Shown here one piece after another: positions 51,787 to 62,887 of a stretch of DNA of 64,000 nucleotides (position 1 is the stretch's first letter; the number at the start of each line of letters is the position of its first letter). Both the position numbers and the translations under genes were made by a program. The DNA is taken from the NCBI GenBank assembly GCA_030847615.1, contig JAUMIR010000003.1:35028501-35092500 (forward strand), written 5' to 3'. The notes under the pieces were generated by a model. It was not told the DNA's origin. It did not search any database and saw nothing but the letters and a program-made list of their open reading frames with translations. This DNA comes from Gambelia wislizenii. Lineage: Eukaryota > Chordata > Lepidosauria > Squamata > Crotaphytidae.

Positions 51787-54700
51787 CTGAGGAGAGAATC
51801 TCCACATTAAGACAGTTTAAGCAAATTCATAATTATTACATTCTAGTTAAAAAATTTAAATGGTACAGTTTTTATGTAACATACTATGGTAGATAAGCAC
51901 AATAGTAATGTAGCAATAAATTGTGTCTACAACTGAAAAGGACATGACATTAGAGCTTACAATTCCAAAAGAAAAAAAACAGATGCTTATTAACACACAT
52001 AGAAACAACAACCTCAAGTTCTGCTCTTCCATGCAATCCAAAAATCTGGCTATTTCAGAAGCATAAGAATTTCAAACTACAATTTTCTACAATTCCACAG
52101 GTAACTTTCTTGCCCACATTCCTATCTATCATAGAATCATAGAGTTGGAAGAGACCACAAGGGCCATCCAGTCCAACCCCCTGCCATGCAGAAATACATA
52201 ATCAAATCATTCCTGACAGATAGCCATCCAACCTCTGCTTAAAAACCTCCAAAGAAGCAGTGTATTCCACTTCCAAACAGCTCTGTCAGGAAGTTCTTCC
52301 TAATGTTTAGATGGAATCTCTTTTCCTGTAGTTTGAACTCATTGCTCCGTGTCTTAGTCTCTAGAGCAGCAGAAACAAGCTTGCTTCATCCTCAGTATGA
52401 CCTCCCTTCAAATATTTTAACACAGCTATCATATCCTCTTCTTAACCTTCTCTTCCCCAGGCTAAACATACCCAGCTCCCTAAACCGCTCCTCATAGGGC
52501 ATGGCTTCCAGACCACCCACCATCCTGGTCGCCCTCCTCTGGACACATTCCAACTTCTCAATATCTTTCCTGAATTGTGGTGCCCAGAACTGGACACAGT
52601 ATTCCAGGTGAGGTCTGACCAAAGCAGAATAGAGTGGCACTATTACTTCCCTTGATCTAGACACTATACTCCTATCAATGCAGCCTAGAATCGCATTGGC
52701 TTTTTTAGCTGCCGCATCACATTGCTGACTCATGTTCAGTTTGTGGTCCACTAAGACTCCTAGATTCCTTTCGCATGTACTGCCCTCAAGCCACGTGTCA
52801 CCCATCCTATATCTGTGCATTTTATTTTTACTGCCCAAGTGTAGTACCCTACATTTCTTCCTGTTAACATTCATTTTGTTATCACAGATGGGAAACTTGT
52901 TGCTCTCCAAGAATTTCAGATGACAAATCCTATAATACATGACAATAATGGATGGGTCTTATGGGAACTGCAATCTACAGTATCAGGGTGAAACATAGTT
53001 GCAAATCCCCTGGCTCGAAACTTCACAAATCTGATTTTCCTAAACTTCCCTTGTTTTCATTGACAGCCCTCTCTGGACTCCTTTCTAGGCATGTATTCAG
53101 TCCACTCCTTCTAGTCTAGAACTTTCTAAATGGTTTACCACTTTCTAAGAACAGCCGATAACTGTCAGAAACATTTACAATTGCCTTGTTGCTCTGCAAC
53201 TTTAAGAAAGCTCAGACAACCATTTAAAGAGGTTGTATCACCACCACCACCACCACCACAAAAGCAGCCTTAGTGTGTTGCAGTAGAGCATAGGTTACGG
53301 TAGACACACATTCCTGATTATTTCTGTAAGGGGAATTAAAAAAACAACACGCTCAGAAATTGTCTAATCACTTACCTCTGTGCATGACCTTAGTTCTGTA
53401 GCATATCCAAACATACTATTCAATGGAACCTGAGGATAAATTGATAGCATATTTTATATCAATTTTAATGGTAAGGAAATTATTTAGCTTTTTGGAAAAT
53501 CTACAGTGAAGAGGTCTTTATGTCTAAATATAATCTTTTAGATCATCAATACCAATAAAATACTAACCAATTATTTCTGGCTGTTTTGAAAGAAAAGCAA
53601 TCTTCAAAATGTGGGCAATGAGAAAACTGGATTGGATTAAGCCAAAGGGCAAATTCCTTTCAGAAGTAACTGCTGTGACTGCAGCCCCACCATGTGGACA
53701 ACATACACACTCCTATTATCTATCCACACAATGGCAGGGAGGAACGGGGCACATTATGATGAACAGGCTCAAAGTACACAAGATAGAAATGATTTGCACA
53801 CTGACCTACACACTGTTAACTCTACAACAGCAATTAACTTCTTGCCATATATAGTTCCTCCATCACTTAGATCTAGTTATTTTTAATTACAATTTTCATA
53901 TTTTAGACAGAACACAAACTAAGATTAAAAATCAGAGTTCAGTTTCTTTTCATTCACTGGTAAAGAAAGAATGGGTTGAATAAGGTCTGCACCACATACA
54001 TCAGCATAAAGAGTGAAATAGCCTTCAGTTCCATCTTGCCCTGTGATGATGCCATGACGTCGATTCACACCAGAAATCACTGCTCCTTGAAATTCAATGG
54101 GTGCTACAATTTCCACAGACATAATGGGCTCAAGAATACACACTGTTGCATCGTCCATAGCTGCATCATACAGAGTAGAAAAGAAAATATGTTAGAACCT
54201 ATCTTCCTGCATCACTTTTACAATTATTTTAAATTAAAGAAAAAATGCAGTAGAATTAGAAGGAAAATATCCAATAGGGACCCTTCCACCAATGTAAGAG
54301 GCACTGTAGTGCACCATGTTTATCCTGTGGATATGTGCCCCCTTCAGGACAGATTTGAGGGCAGGCGGAGGTGGGGACGGTGGAAGAGAAAGGAAAAGGG
54401 AACTCCTGTTGCATAAAGATACAATCAATCATGTAACACAGGAGTTAGCACATACAGGTCACACTCACACACACATATCCACAGGGGATATGTTCATGGA
54501 CTTACCGTGTGTAAGTGAAACCGCAGATAATATCAAACCCTATTAAAATAAAGGACTTCCTCTACAAACATACCAGAGTTGCACTGGAGGACCTAGCGAT
54601 TCCTAGAAAGGGAACATCTCTAGGCATTTTCCAGCACAACTCTACAGTATGTGTCCCCTATTTTGTATCCCTTGGATAACAGAAACCACGGATATTGGTT

Positions 54701-57700
54701 CCGCAGATGCAGGGATCAATGTATATACATCAGAATTTTGTAACTATACAATACAATTAACAGGACTACTTGGGCATACCATAAGATTAGAATGTTTATT
54801 TCATCCATTGACTGTAGCAAGGATTACTTTTGGAAACATTTGGAAAAGACTGAATGAAATCAAGAAACCAGAGCAGCAATGGATTTTTTAAAAAAGAATT
54901 ATAAACATTGTTTAAGCCAAGTGATTATCAAAATGCTGACTTGACCTATCAGCAAATTTGTAAAACAGCAAGGCTGATGACACACTATACTTCTAAAGCT
55001 TTTGACAAAATTAGACTGAAAAGTGATTGGATTGCTCTGTTCTGGATTGCTCAGCCAGAACTACCAGCTTGGTAGATGAAGGGAACGCTGTGGATATCGC
55101 ATACCTTGATTTCAGTAAGGCCTTTGACAAGGTTCCCCATGACATTCTTGCAAACAAGCTTGTAAAATGTGGGCTAGACAAGTTAACTGTTAAATGGATT
55201 TGTAAACGGTTGACCAGCTGAACCCAAAGGGTGCTCAGCAGTGGCTCCTCTTTGTCTTGGAAAGATGTGACCAGTGGGGTGCCACAGGTTCTGTCCTGGG
55301 CCCAGTGCTATTCAACATCTTTATCAATGACTTGGATGAGGGAATTGAGGGCATACTTATCAAACTTGTAGATGACACCAAATTAGGAGGAGTAGCTAAT
55401 ACCCTAGAGGACAGGACCAAAATTCAAAATGACCTGGATAGACTGGAGAGCTGGGCCAAAGCTAACAAAATGAAATTCAATACGGAGAAATGTAAGGTAC
55501 TGCACTTAGGGCGGAATAATGACATGCATAGATATAGGATGGGAGAGACCTGGCTGAATGAGACTACGTGCGAAAGGGATCTAGGAGTCCTAGTAGACCA
55601 CAAGTTGAACATGAGTCAACAGTGTGATGCGGCAGCTAAAAAGGCCAATGCGATTTTGGGCTGCATCAATAGAAGTATAGTGTCTAGATCAAGGGAAGTA
55701 ATAGTGCCGCTCTATTCCGTCTTGGTCAGACCTCACCTAGAATACTGTGTCGAGTTCTGGGCACCACAATTCAAAAAGGATATTGACAAATTGGAGCATG
55801 TCCAGAGAAGGGCAACTAAAATGATGAAATGTCTGGAAACCATGCCTTATGAGGAAAGACTTAGGGAGCTGGGTATGTTTAGCCTGGAAAAAAGACAGTT
55901 GAGAGGCGATATGATAGCCCTGTTCAAGTATTTGAAGGGGTGTCACGTTGAGGATGGAGCAGGCTTGTTTTCTGCTGCTCCAGAGACTGGAACACGAAGC
56001 AATGGATGCAAGGTCCAGGAACAGATTCCACCTCAACATTAGGAGGAACTTTTTGACAGTAAGAGCTGTTCGGCATTGGAACACACTCCCTCGGAGCGTG
56101 GTGGGGTCTCCTTCCTTGGAGGTCTTTAAACAGAGGCTGGATGGCCAACTGTCGGGGATGCTTTGATCGTGATTTCCTGCGTGGCAGGGGGTTGGACTGG
56201 ATGGCCCTCGTGGTCTCTTCCAACTCTACAATTCTATGATTCTAACTGTGTTTTAACATATGTATTCTGGATAACTATAGGAGGAAGTGTAGAAAAGAGA
56301 GGAAGCCTTTGTGGATAAGTCATACCTTGCTTCAGAGCTCCTTCAGCAGCTCGGATAAAAGAGATTTCATTAGAATCCACCAAGTGACTAGCACCATCTT
56401 CTAGGACAAATCGTACACCTGAAATCTTGTGACCTGTCAAGGGGCCTTTCTCACATGCATCACGAAACCCCTGCAAAGAACAGTCTATGCATTAGTTACT
56501 TCAGTTCCAAGTGGTGGGACTCTAAAATGCTATTAGAAATGTGCAGACAAGAAATACGAAGTAAAATAACAATTTGCAGCCAAAATATGGGACTAAAAAG
56601 ATCATGCCTAATTTGAAAATAAAGAACTCCTTGAGAAAGCAATGCATTGTTATGCTGTCATGGAGGAAATGCAACATTTTAAGTGCCACAATTCTAAAGT
56701 CCCTATGTACAGCTGCAACAAACTGCGAACCAACGTCAACATACTGGGGGTAAATGGGTGGAATCTAACCCATGTTAACACTCTCCAAAAGAAGTCGCAG
56801 CTTTCAAATGTTGCTGTTGCTTATTTAGAAGTTTGGAACCCAATTCCTAAACATGCTGACTTTTCAGTGATTGTCCCAATGAACACGGTACCTTAGTAGG
56901 TGGGCATGGATGCTACAATAGAAAATCAGCAAAATCTACACATGCACAGGGAAGATTACATTTGAATGTCAGCCATATATACAACATGCGATGTGTCTAC
57001 TGGTATTACGTGTTGAAAATGAAATGTTAATTGAATTACTGAGAGGGCAGTGGAAAGGACAGGTTGCATACCTGTAATTCTTCGAGCAGTCATACTGCAG
57101 ATTTGGTTTGTAATAAACTGCCTAAATTGTAGTGAAGTAACTAGTTTGGCCTGAATGGTGTCTCTAAGGCCAAAGAGTTGCTAACTGTGTACACAATCTA
57201 GCACAGGTTCACTTTAGACAAAATATTCATTATTTCCAAACTGTCATTTGGAAATCTAGAGAACATGGAGAAAGGACACAGTTATACTCACCTGCTTCCT
57301 CTTCATCTGTGCAAAGAAGTCTTGTTCCCTTCCACTATCAAAGAGTTGCCAGTGGTTTAGCATTATATGTCCATATAATTCTAGCCATGTTGTAACCATT
57401 GTTTGCTAACCCACTTTAAATTCTGCTCCCAAACTTTAGCTCAATCAACACTGCTACATTTATAGCATGAAACCAATTCAAAATCTATAACTACCCACAG
57501 TACTATTTATTTGTTGGATTTATATCCAACCTTTCTCCCAAAATGGGATTCAAGGCAGCTTACAATAACTTTAAAAAGATACAATGAAAACATTTACAAA
57601 AGTTAAAAAAGAATTAAATACAGTATTACTATTATTAAAACATAATTATAACAGTTAAAAACACAACATAGTTAAAAGCAAAGTTTCAATTAAAAAAACA

Positions 57701-58740
57701 TTTTTAAAAAGCACACCAAGTTAATCTTTTTAAAGCACTCGTGTTTACTTGTTCTTACTCTGTTCCATCATGAAAAAGAGTTCCTGTGGTAAGTGGCTCT
57801 ATTACTTTTTAAAAGGAAGGAAACCATCACTATAGCTTTCTTTCACCATATAAGAATGTTTTTTAAAGAGTAAGTCAACATGAAGGGCAGGGTGGGTTTC
57901 TTACTTTGTGTGACTGTGAAAGCCACCAGGAGATCATCTCTATTTCAAGTATATAAAATGCACAGTATTTATGTTATTCTCTTTGGAAAGACACATTTTG
58001 ACTATGTTTTCCAGTAACTCAGAAACACAAGCAGCTGCCAAAGGATCCACTTCTACTTTGTGGCCCAAGAAAGAGGTGCCAGAAATCTCCAGTGGCAATC
58101 ATATGACTTCACATTCTGCAATCAACTATGCATTAAGAGTCAGGAGAGATATTTACGGTATTTTTAAAAAATGTTATATACAGGTCACACATCCCCATAT
58201 GCGTGGGATTGTTACTGGTGGTTTCAATTATCTGTTGTCATCTAGAGAGGCAGATGCGCGATTCTATGGGGTTCGCTATTACCCACAGTTTCAAGTATTC
58301 ACAGTAAGTCTGGGAATGTATCCCTGCAGATACATCAGGGACCAGTAACTCTACAGACTTTTGTTATGTGAATGTTTCCTTTGCATTATTGTTTTTATTC
58401 ACCATTGCCCTATTTATTTGTTTTGATGTAATATGGTTTCCTAACTGTCATGCTGCTTCAGAGAAGGTCCTTTTCCAGATTGGTGTTTTATTCTAATTGC
58501 ATTATCTTAAGGTACAGCAAGAATGGAATAAATGCTCAGTTTCATAAGGTACAAAACACGGTGGGGGGGAAAGTCACCTTTTCAATAGCTGGTACAAACT
58601 GCTTTGGGATATTTGTTCCAACTGTTCTGTCCTCAAATTCCAGTTTGGTGTAGTTCTCTGGCTCCAGAGGTTCTAGAAATCCAATCACTTTACCATACTG
58701 GCCTGCTCCGCCAGACTGCCTTTTATGAGTAAAATCAAAC
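51655..58740 (-). CDS. GFM1: GFM1 (mitochondrial elongation factor G1), last five coding exons
   Basis: GFM1 is the mitochondrial translocase GTPase that moves tRNA and mRNA through the mitoribosome. Five minus-strand exons are seen: 58740-58578, 56470-56326, 54160-54000, 53429-53376 and 51786-51655. All have AG/GT flanks and consistent phases. They encode the part of domain IV and domain V that follows [20 protein letters not shown], then [43 protein letters not shown] and [12 protein letters not shown], ending KKGKAKS and TGA. The GTPase domain lies beyond the right edge. Two CR1 copies and several MITEs sit in its introns. The pairing of a complete tail with RARRES1 and LXN fits the human locus. 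No disabling change is seen in the coding exons present. Confidence 0.93.
52129..52940 (-). mobile_element. CR1 LINE 3' fragment with partly open RT C-terminus
   Basis: Plus strand left end atcatagaatcatagagttg is the CR1 terminus. The minus strand encodes [40 protein letters not shown] and [20 protein letters not shown], the CR1 RT C-terminal region, then frameshifts near 52430. It is about 800 bp, 5'-truncated, in the GFM1 intron between its last two exons. Confidence 0.9.
53376..53429 (-). CDS. GFM1: GFM1 internal coding exon (second from last)
   Basis: This 54-bp exon encodes [18 protein letters not shown]. Acceptor tttatcctcag and donor gtaagt flank it. [10 protein letters not shown] is the universally conserved segment of EF-G domain V. 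It is far too short to detect as an open frame and was found from the family sequence. Confidence 0.92.
54000..54160 (-). CDS. GFM1: GFM1 internal coding exon (third from last)
   Basis: This 161-bp exon has acceptor gtatgatgcag and donor gtatgt. It encodes [20 protein letters not shown], then [12 protein letters not shown] and YFTLYAD, the EF-G C-terminal domain V with its conserved LEPIM motif. It ends in phase 0. Confidence 0.92.
54478..54725. repeat. Tigger-like MITE, second family, copy 1
   Basis: Its landmarks (gacttaccgtgtgtaagtga, then ctacaaacataccagagttg, gcgattcctagaaagggaac and ccacggatattggttccgca) are the reverse of those at 59197-59458. It lies in a GFM1 intron. Confidence 0.6.
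55027..56246 (+). mobile_element. CR1 LINE, 5'-truncated, with long RT reading frame and intact 3' end
   Basis: It encodes [20 protein letters not shown], then after a frameshift [29 protein letters not shown] (active site, usual FADD changed to LVDD), [20 protein letters not shown] and [14 protein letters not shown]. The 3' end terminates in aattctatgattct, the CR1 signature. 55257-56042 is one open frame, so the copy is relatively young. It lies in a GFM1 intron, antisense to GFM1. Confidence 0.93.
56326..56470 (-). CDS. GFM1: GFM1 internal coding exon (fourth from last)
   Basis: This 145-bp exon (48 codons plus one base) has acceptor ttctttgcag and donor gtatga. It encodes [20 protein letters not shown] followed by [20 protein letters not shown] and then AAEGALKQ, the conserved EF-G domain IV helix region. 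The final G pairs with CT of the next exon to give Ala. Confidence 0.92.
56471..58160. other. GFM1 intron; a LINE 3' end remnant, otherwise nothing
   Basis: 57495-57600 (minus) has the form gttggatttatatccaacct, then gggattcaaggcagcttaca, a CR1/L2-type 3' end. No additional GFM1 exon was found. Confidence 0.5.
58163..58325. repeat. Tigger-like MITE fragment
   Basis: tcacacatccccatatgcgt, then ggtggtttcaattatctgtt and a complementary right part around tcacagtaagtctgggaatg resemble the MITE at 59197-59458. Strongly decayed. Confidence 0.4.
58578..58740 (-). CDS. GFM1: GFM1 internal coding exon (fifth from last)
   Basis: One base completes a split codon and 54 codons follow. The acceptor on the minus strand is gtcttctgcag and the donor is gtgact. 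It encodes [20 protein letters not shown] and ends [12 protein letters not shown], characteristic of EF-G domain IV. It is the most upstream GFM1 exon visible. Confidence 0.92.
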
Positions 58741-59196
58741 CTGCAGAAGACATTTAAAAAGATGACTCAGTGTGGAATGTACCAACCATTCACTTTGTGC
58801 AAAGAGAGGTTGACAGTGCTGGTTTTATACACAGAAAACCCATTTAAAAGAGAACCCCCTTTAAAATTATATAATAGGGGTGGATAATGTGTGGACTGCC
58901 AGAAATTGCTAGGCTGCAGCTCCCAACAGCCCCAGTCCTCACAGACAACGATAAAGGACTGTGGGAACTTCAGTCCAGCAACATCACGATGATCCACATT
59001 TTCTTTGCCACATAGAAAATTTGCTTGCAGCTTCCTCCCACAAAAGAAAAATGATAAAACTTGTCTGCTACTCTGTAAAACATAATAAATTAGAATTGCA
59101 TTCCAGGGAATTAACTAGTGAACAATGTTCTCAAAATGGGTAGCAGTAGTTTGTATAGTAGAGGACTTTGTAAGAGGGAGGAAGAGCAGCAATTAC

Positions 59197-59458
59197 AGAT
59201 GGACCCCCTTATCCATGGAACCAATATCCGCGGTTTCAGTTATTCATGGGACACAAAATAAAGACACATACCATAGTCATGTTGGAAAATACCTAGAGAA
59301 GCATGCTCTCTAGGAATCTTCTAGGTCCTCCAACACAACTCTATGGTATGTTTTACAAGAAGTCTTTTGTTTTAATAGAGTTCACTGTTATCCATGGTTT
59401 CCAGTATCTGTGGTAAGTCCGAGAAGCAAACCCTGCTGATTCGGGGGTCTAACTGTAC
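59197..59458. repeat. Tigger-like MITE, second family, copy 2
   Basis: Ends agatggacccccttatccat and gggggtctaactgta are inverted. Internal gaaccaatatccgcggtttc and gttatccatggtttccagta are complementary parts. It matches 54478-54725 in reverse. Confidence 0.65.
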
Positions 59459-59797
59459 TCTGTTCCCTCCTCCTCACTTTCCTAAAATTATGCACAACCC
59501 ATGGGGAGGATAGGGGAGCAAAAACTAAGCATTAACAATTCATTTTTATTTTCTTTTTAAAAATCCAGTCAGTTATTGGTATTAAAACATAACAGACAAG
59601 GCTTGTGCATGTGTGGGAGAAATTGTGTATTATCCGTATCTGTATTGCAATTGAAAAAATTGTGCTACAGTTAAATTTTCAAATACACACAACATAAATG
59701 AACAAGTAGCAATTTCCATTAGAGTTGTACTATAGCTGTTTTGCACCCAAGCAAGGGACTGAACTACATGGCCTATCAATTCTTTATCATCACAGAC

Positions 59798-60434
59798 CTA
59801 GACGGGGAAAAAAATCCTAATAGAATTCACAGGGAATACCTTTTGTCCCAATGAGATCCCACGGTGATTCCCCTTATTCAGAAGGAGGGGGCGGGCAAAA
59901 CTTCCAAAATCTACCAGGGGGGAAGCCTTTGCGGCATTTCCTGAAGTTTTTAAAATAATGCAATGGAAATGAGCATTTCCGCTCATCTGGACAACCAAAT
60001 CACAGCGCAGCACATTCTTGGCAAAGGCAGAAGTGGAAAGCTGTTTGGTCGGACATTCCTGGGAGGCAGGCTTGCTGGCAATGAAGTGGCCAGAAGTGCC
60101 ATTTTGGTGTTTTGCGCTGCCAATCATGCACTTTTCCACTGCGCTGAGGCAATTAAATAGCTTCGTTAAGTGGAAGGTTGCACTTGTGCACCTTTGATTT
60201 TCAGTTGAAAAAAATACTGTGCAGTGGCAACAACTTGTTGAGAATAATAACGTGGGTAATTCACTCTCAGCCACCATCTTGATTTGTAGGCATGGCTGCA
60301 TGTGAACATCAAACACAGATAGCTTTGCATACTAGTGATTTTGCCAAAGGACTATGGAGACAAAAAGAACACTGCTGCGATTTTGCATTAATGCACAGCA
60401 AACAGCATGATATCTTCTTGTCTAGACAAGCCCC
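59798..60434 (+). mobile_element. About 600-bp terminal-inverted-repeat element, copy 6
   Basis: Left end ctagacggggaaaaaaatcc and right end gtctagacaagcccctag are partly inverted. The body matches copy 3 (cttattcagaaggagggggc, cttgctggcaatgaag, cagccaccatcttgattt). It lies upstream of LXN, in the GFM1 intron. Confidence 0.62.
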
Positions 60435-60625
60435 TAGACAAATAATAAACAATAACAGCTTAAAAGTTATGGGAAAGCAATACAATAATCTGGTCACAAA
60501 CACACCACTGCCAGAGAGAAGCTCTGCAAAGCTGCATTCTTTAATTTTGCTCACTTGCTATTTTCTTCACAATCCTGTTTTCAGAAACTGTCCCTACTCA
60601 CAGTTACACAGAATACTGTATTGTT

Positions 60626-60840
60626 GTGTGCCTCCATGTCGTTTCTGATTTACGGTAACCCAATCATGGAGTTTCTTGGCAAGGTTAGATCGGGAGGGGT
60701 TGCCTTTGCCCTCCTTTGAGGCTGAGAGAGTGTGACTTGCCCAAGGTCACCCAGTGGGCTTCCATGGCTGAGCTGGGATTCAAACCCTGGTCTCCTGACT
60801 CACAGTCCAATGTTCAAACCTCTACATCATGCTGGCTGAA
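60626..60840 (-). repeat. MIR/CORE-like SINE with RTE-type tail
   Basis: It runs from tgtgtgcctccatgtcgttt through gtgacttgcccaaggtcacc to the tRNA-like part ctgggattcaaaccctggtc and a final catgctggct. Near full length. Confidence 0.8.
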
Positions 60841-60937
60841 CAAACAACACTATGGATTCTGTTTATTTCCAAACACTACAGCTACAGACTTCATAGTCCA
60901 AAAAAGGGCTGTACCACAAAGGCAGTAAATGAAAAGT

Positions 60938-61177
60938 TGTCCCTCCATATTCACAGATTTGGTATCCACGGATTTAAGTATTCACAGCTTGAAAATATTT
61001 TTTAAAAAATAATAAACCAAAAAGCAAACCTTGATTTTGCCATCTTATATAAGGGACACCATTTTGCTATGCCACTGCGTATAACGGGACTTGAGTATTC
61101 ACAGATTTTGGTATCCACAGGTGGTGGTGGTGGTCCTGGAAACAACCCCCAGCAAATATAAACGAAAAACTGCATGG
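60938..61177 (+). mobile_element. Tigger-like MITE (first family), copy
   Basis: It shares gtccctccatattcacagat, the centre ccttgattttgccatcttat and right part ggtcctggaaacaaccccca with 61940-62171. Its right tip is degraded and it carries a (ggt)n run at 61122-61133. Confidence 0.78.
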
Positions 61178-61328
61178 TCATATTCAAGAAAAGACTGCGC
61201 CCATGTTTTATTATGTTTTTAGCCTACCTACCCTCCAAGAAATTCATAGCAGCTTATAGAATTGACTTCCCTGCATCTGTCGTTACAGTAAATGCAAGAT
61301 AAACTAACAGACTTGCAAACCCGACCTG

Positions 61329-61408
61329 GCTGAGGTCACCCAAGGAATGTCACCTGGTCGGGATATGAACCTGGCTCTCCTTAAGTCTTAAACCAGTCAG
61401 GGCATTTA
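61329..61408 (+). repeat. About 80-bp direct repeat, left copy
   Basis: tcacccaaggaatgtcacct, then gaacctggctctccttaagt and cagtcagggcatt recur at 61798-61890. The two copies bracket a hAT-like element. Confidence 0.75.
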
Positions 61409-61414
61409 ATAGAA

Positions 61415-61783
61415 CAGTAGTTCTTAACCTGGAGTACAGGGACCCCCAGGGGTCCATGATGTCCTCACAGGGGGTTTGCAAAGGCTTGAAGGTTGCTCCC
61501 CTGCAGTGGAGCAAGCCATGTGACAGGAGCCAAGGTAGAGGCAGGCTGGGTGGCTGGCTCAGCTTGTGCATTGCCATTCAATCCACTCCAGCCACAAACT
61601 TGCAGGAAGAAGCAGGAGAAAAGTCTTCTCTCCCACTCCAGTGCATCTGAGGGAAAGTTTCATAGATGGCGTGATTGTATTCTTTATTATTATTAAGGTT
61701 TTAAATTGTAAGTTCTGGGGGCCTGCAGCAACAAAAGATATTGAAAAGGGGGTCCCTGGTAAAGGGGAGGTTCAGAACCACTG
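61415..61783 (+). mobile_element. hAT-like non-autonomous element with both ends
   Basis: Left end CAGTAGTTCTTAACCTGGAG and right end GGTTCAGAACCACTG are inverted repeats. The body matches 451-853. A clear 8-bp target duplication is not seen. Confidence 0.7.
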
Positions 61784-61797
61784 GACTAGTAGCCTTG

Positions 61798-61890
61798 GAA
61801 TCACCCAAGGAATGGGTGTCACCCAAGGAATGTCATCTGGTTGGGAGACGAACCTGGCTCTCCTTTAAGTCTGAAGGCAGTCAGGGCATT
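61798..61890 (+). repeat. About 80-bp direct repeat, right copy
   Basis: This is the counterpart of 61329-61408, with the tcacccaaggaatg piece itself doubled at its left end. Confidence 0.75.
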
Positions 61891-61939
61891 CGCTGGAAGA
61901 AAGTCCCCTCAAGTTCAGCGGGACCTCCTTTCCGTAAAG

Positions 61940-62171
61940 TACAGTTGTCCCTCCATATCTACGGATTTGGTATCCACGAATTTAAGTATTCACGGCTTGA
62001 AAACATTATTTAAAAATAATAATCCAAAAAGCAAACCTTGATTTTGCCATCTTATACAAGGGACACCATTTTGCTATGCCACTGCATATAACGGGACTTG
62101 AGTATTCACGGATTTGGGTATCCAGGGGGGTCCTGGAACCAAACCCCAGCGAATATGAAGGGACAACAGTA
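61940..62171 (+). mobile_element. Tigger-like MITE (first family), intact ends
   Basis: TA|CAGTTGTCCCTCCATATC at the left matches the complement of GCGAATATGAAGGGACAACAG|TA at the right to within a few bases, with TA on both sides. It has no coding capacity. It ends 258 bp before ATG 62429 of LXN and forms the edge of the CpG island. Confidence 0.85.
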
Positions 62172-62428
62172 GCGTCCAGCTTTAGAAGCACGCGGCTTGG
62201 GCGCCGACTTCAGCCAGCCTGCGTTCGTTCCAAACTCTGTTTGGATCTTCGCCTCGGCCGGACGTCGCTCCAAAGCATGCCAAAGTTGCCAAGCTGGCCT
62301 CGGCCGCCGTCCCTTGGCAATCCAACCCCGGCAGAGGCACTTTGCCGAGCCACAGGGCGCAGTTTTGGCCCGACTCTCCGGCGCCCCGGCTGAGCGCCCC
62401 AACCCGGCGGGCAGAGGAAGACACGGGC

Positions 62429-62758
62429 ATGGCTGCTGCGCGCAGGCGGCTCGGCTCGGCCCCCGCTGCCCCGAGGGAGCGCGGAGCAGCCCGGCGCCGT
62501 CCGGCCCCGGCCCAGAAGGGGCTTCTCGGCGGGCAAAGCCCCGGCGCCCCAGCAGCCCCCGCTCCGCCCGCGCTCCTCCTCCTCCTCCTGCCGGCGCTGC
62601 TGCTTCCTGCTCCCCTCTCGGCGGCTCCAGGCAGCCTCTTGCGCGCCACCGAACCCGCCCTCCTCGCCGCCGCCGCCGCCGCCTCCCCGCAGCCCAGCCC
62701 GGCCGGCCTTCCCGCTGCTTCCGCGGGGCCCCGTCTCCTTCCCTCGGCGCGGCTGCCC
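62429..62758 (+). other. In-frame upstream extension of LXN exon 1 (possible alternative N-terminus)
   Basis: From ATG 62429 (G at -3 and G at +4, strong context) there are 110 codons without a stop, in frame with the canonical latexin start. The peptide has an Arg/Ala/Pro-rich start followed by a strongly hydrophobic stretch (ALLLLLLPALLLPAPLSAAP), like a long signal peptide or signal anchor. Latexin is normally cytosolic and lacks a leader, while its paralogue RARRES1 has one. The open frame may be a by-product of GC-rich, stop-poor DNA; nothing here shows that it is translated. Confidence 0.4.
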
Positions 62759-62887
62759 ATGGAGCTCCCGCCCTCCCATTACCCGGCCACCCGGGCGGCG
62801 GCGGCGGTGGAGAACTACATCAACTACCAGCACGGCAGCCCCGGGCGGATCTTCGGGGTGCGGGAAGTGCGCCAAGCCAGCCGAGAG
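62759..62887 (+). CDS. LXN: LXN (latexin) coding exon 1, canonical start; gene continues past the window
   Basis: Latexin is the cytosolic inhibitor of zinc metallocarboxypeptidases and has two cystatin-like domains. This 43-codon exon reads MELPPSHYPATRAAAAVENY, then INYQHGSPGRIF and REVRQASRE, and closes in phase 0 at GAG|GTGAGC. It tracks human latexin (MEIPPTNYPASRAA... NYINYQQGTP ... VKQASME) almost residue for residue, so the start at 62759 is the family start. Its Kozak context is modest (C at -3, G at +4). The frame is open upstream to an ATG in strong context at 62429; see the separate entry. Later exons lie beyond 64000. The strand is opposite to GFM1, whose intron it appears to occupy, as in human. 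Confidence 0.9.

Noticed and set aside
54316..54416. Possible extra exon in the GFM1 intron
   Set aside because: The reading is not in the GFM1 family sequence, and the adjacent exons join in phase without it.
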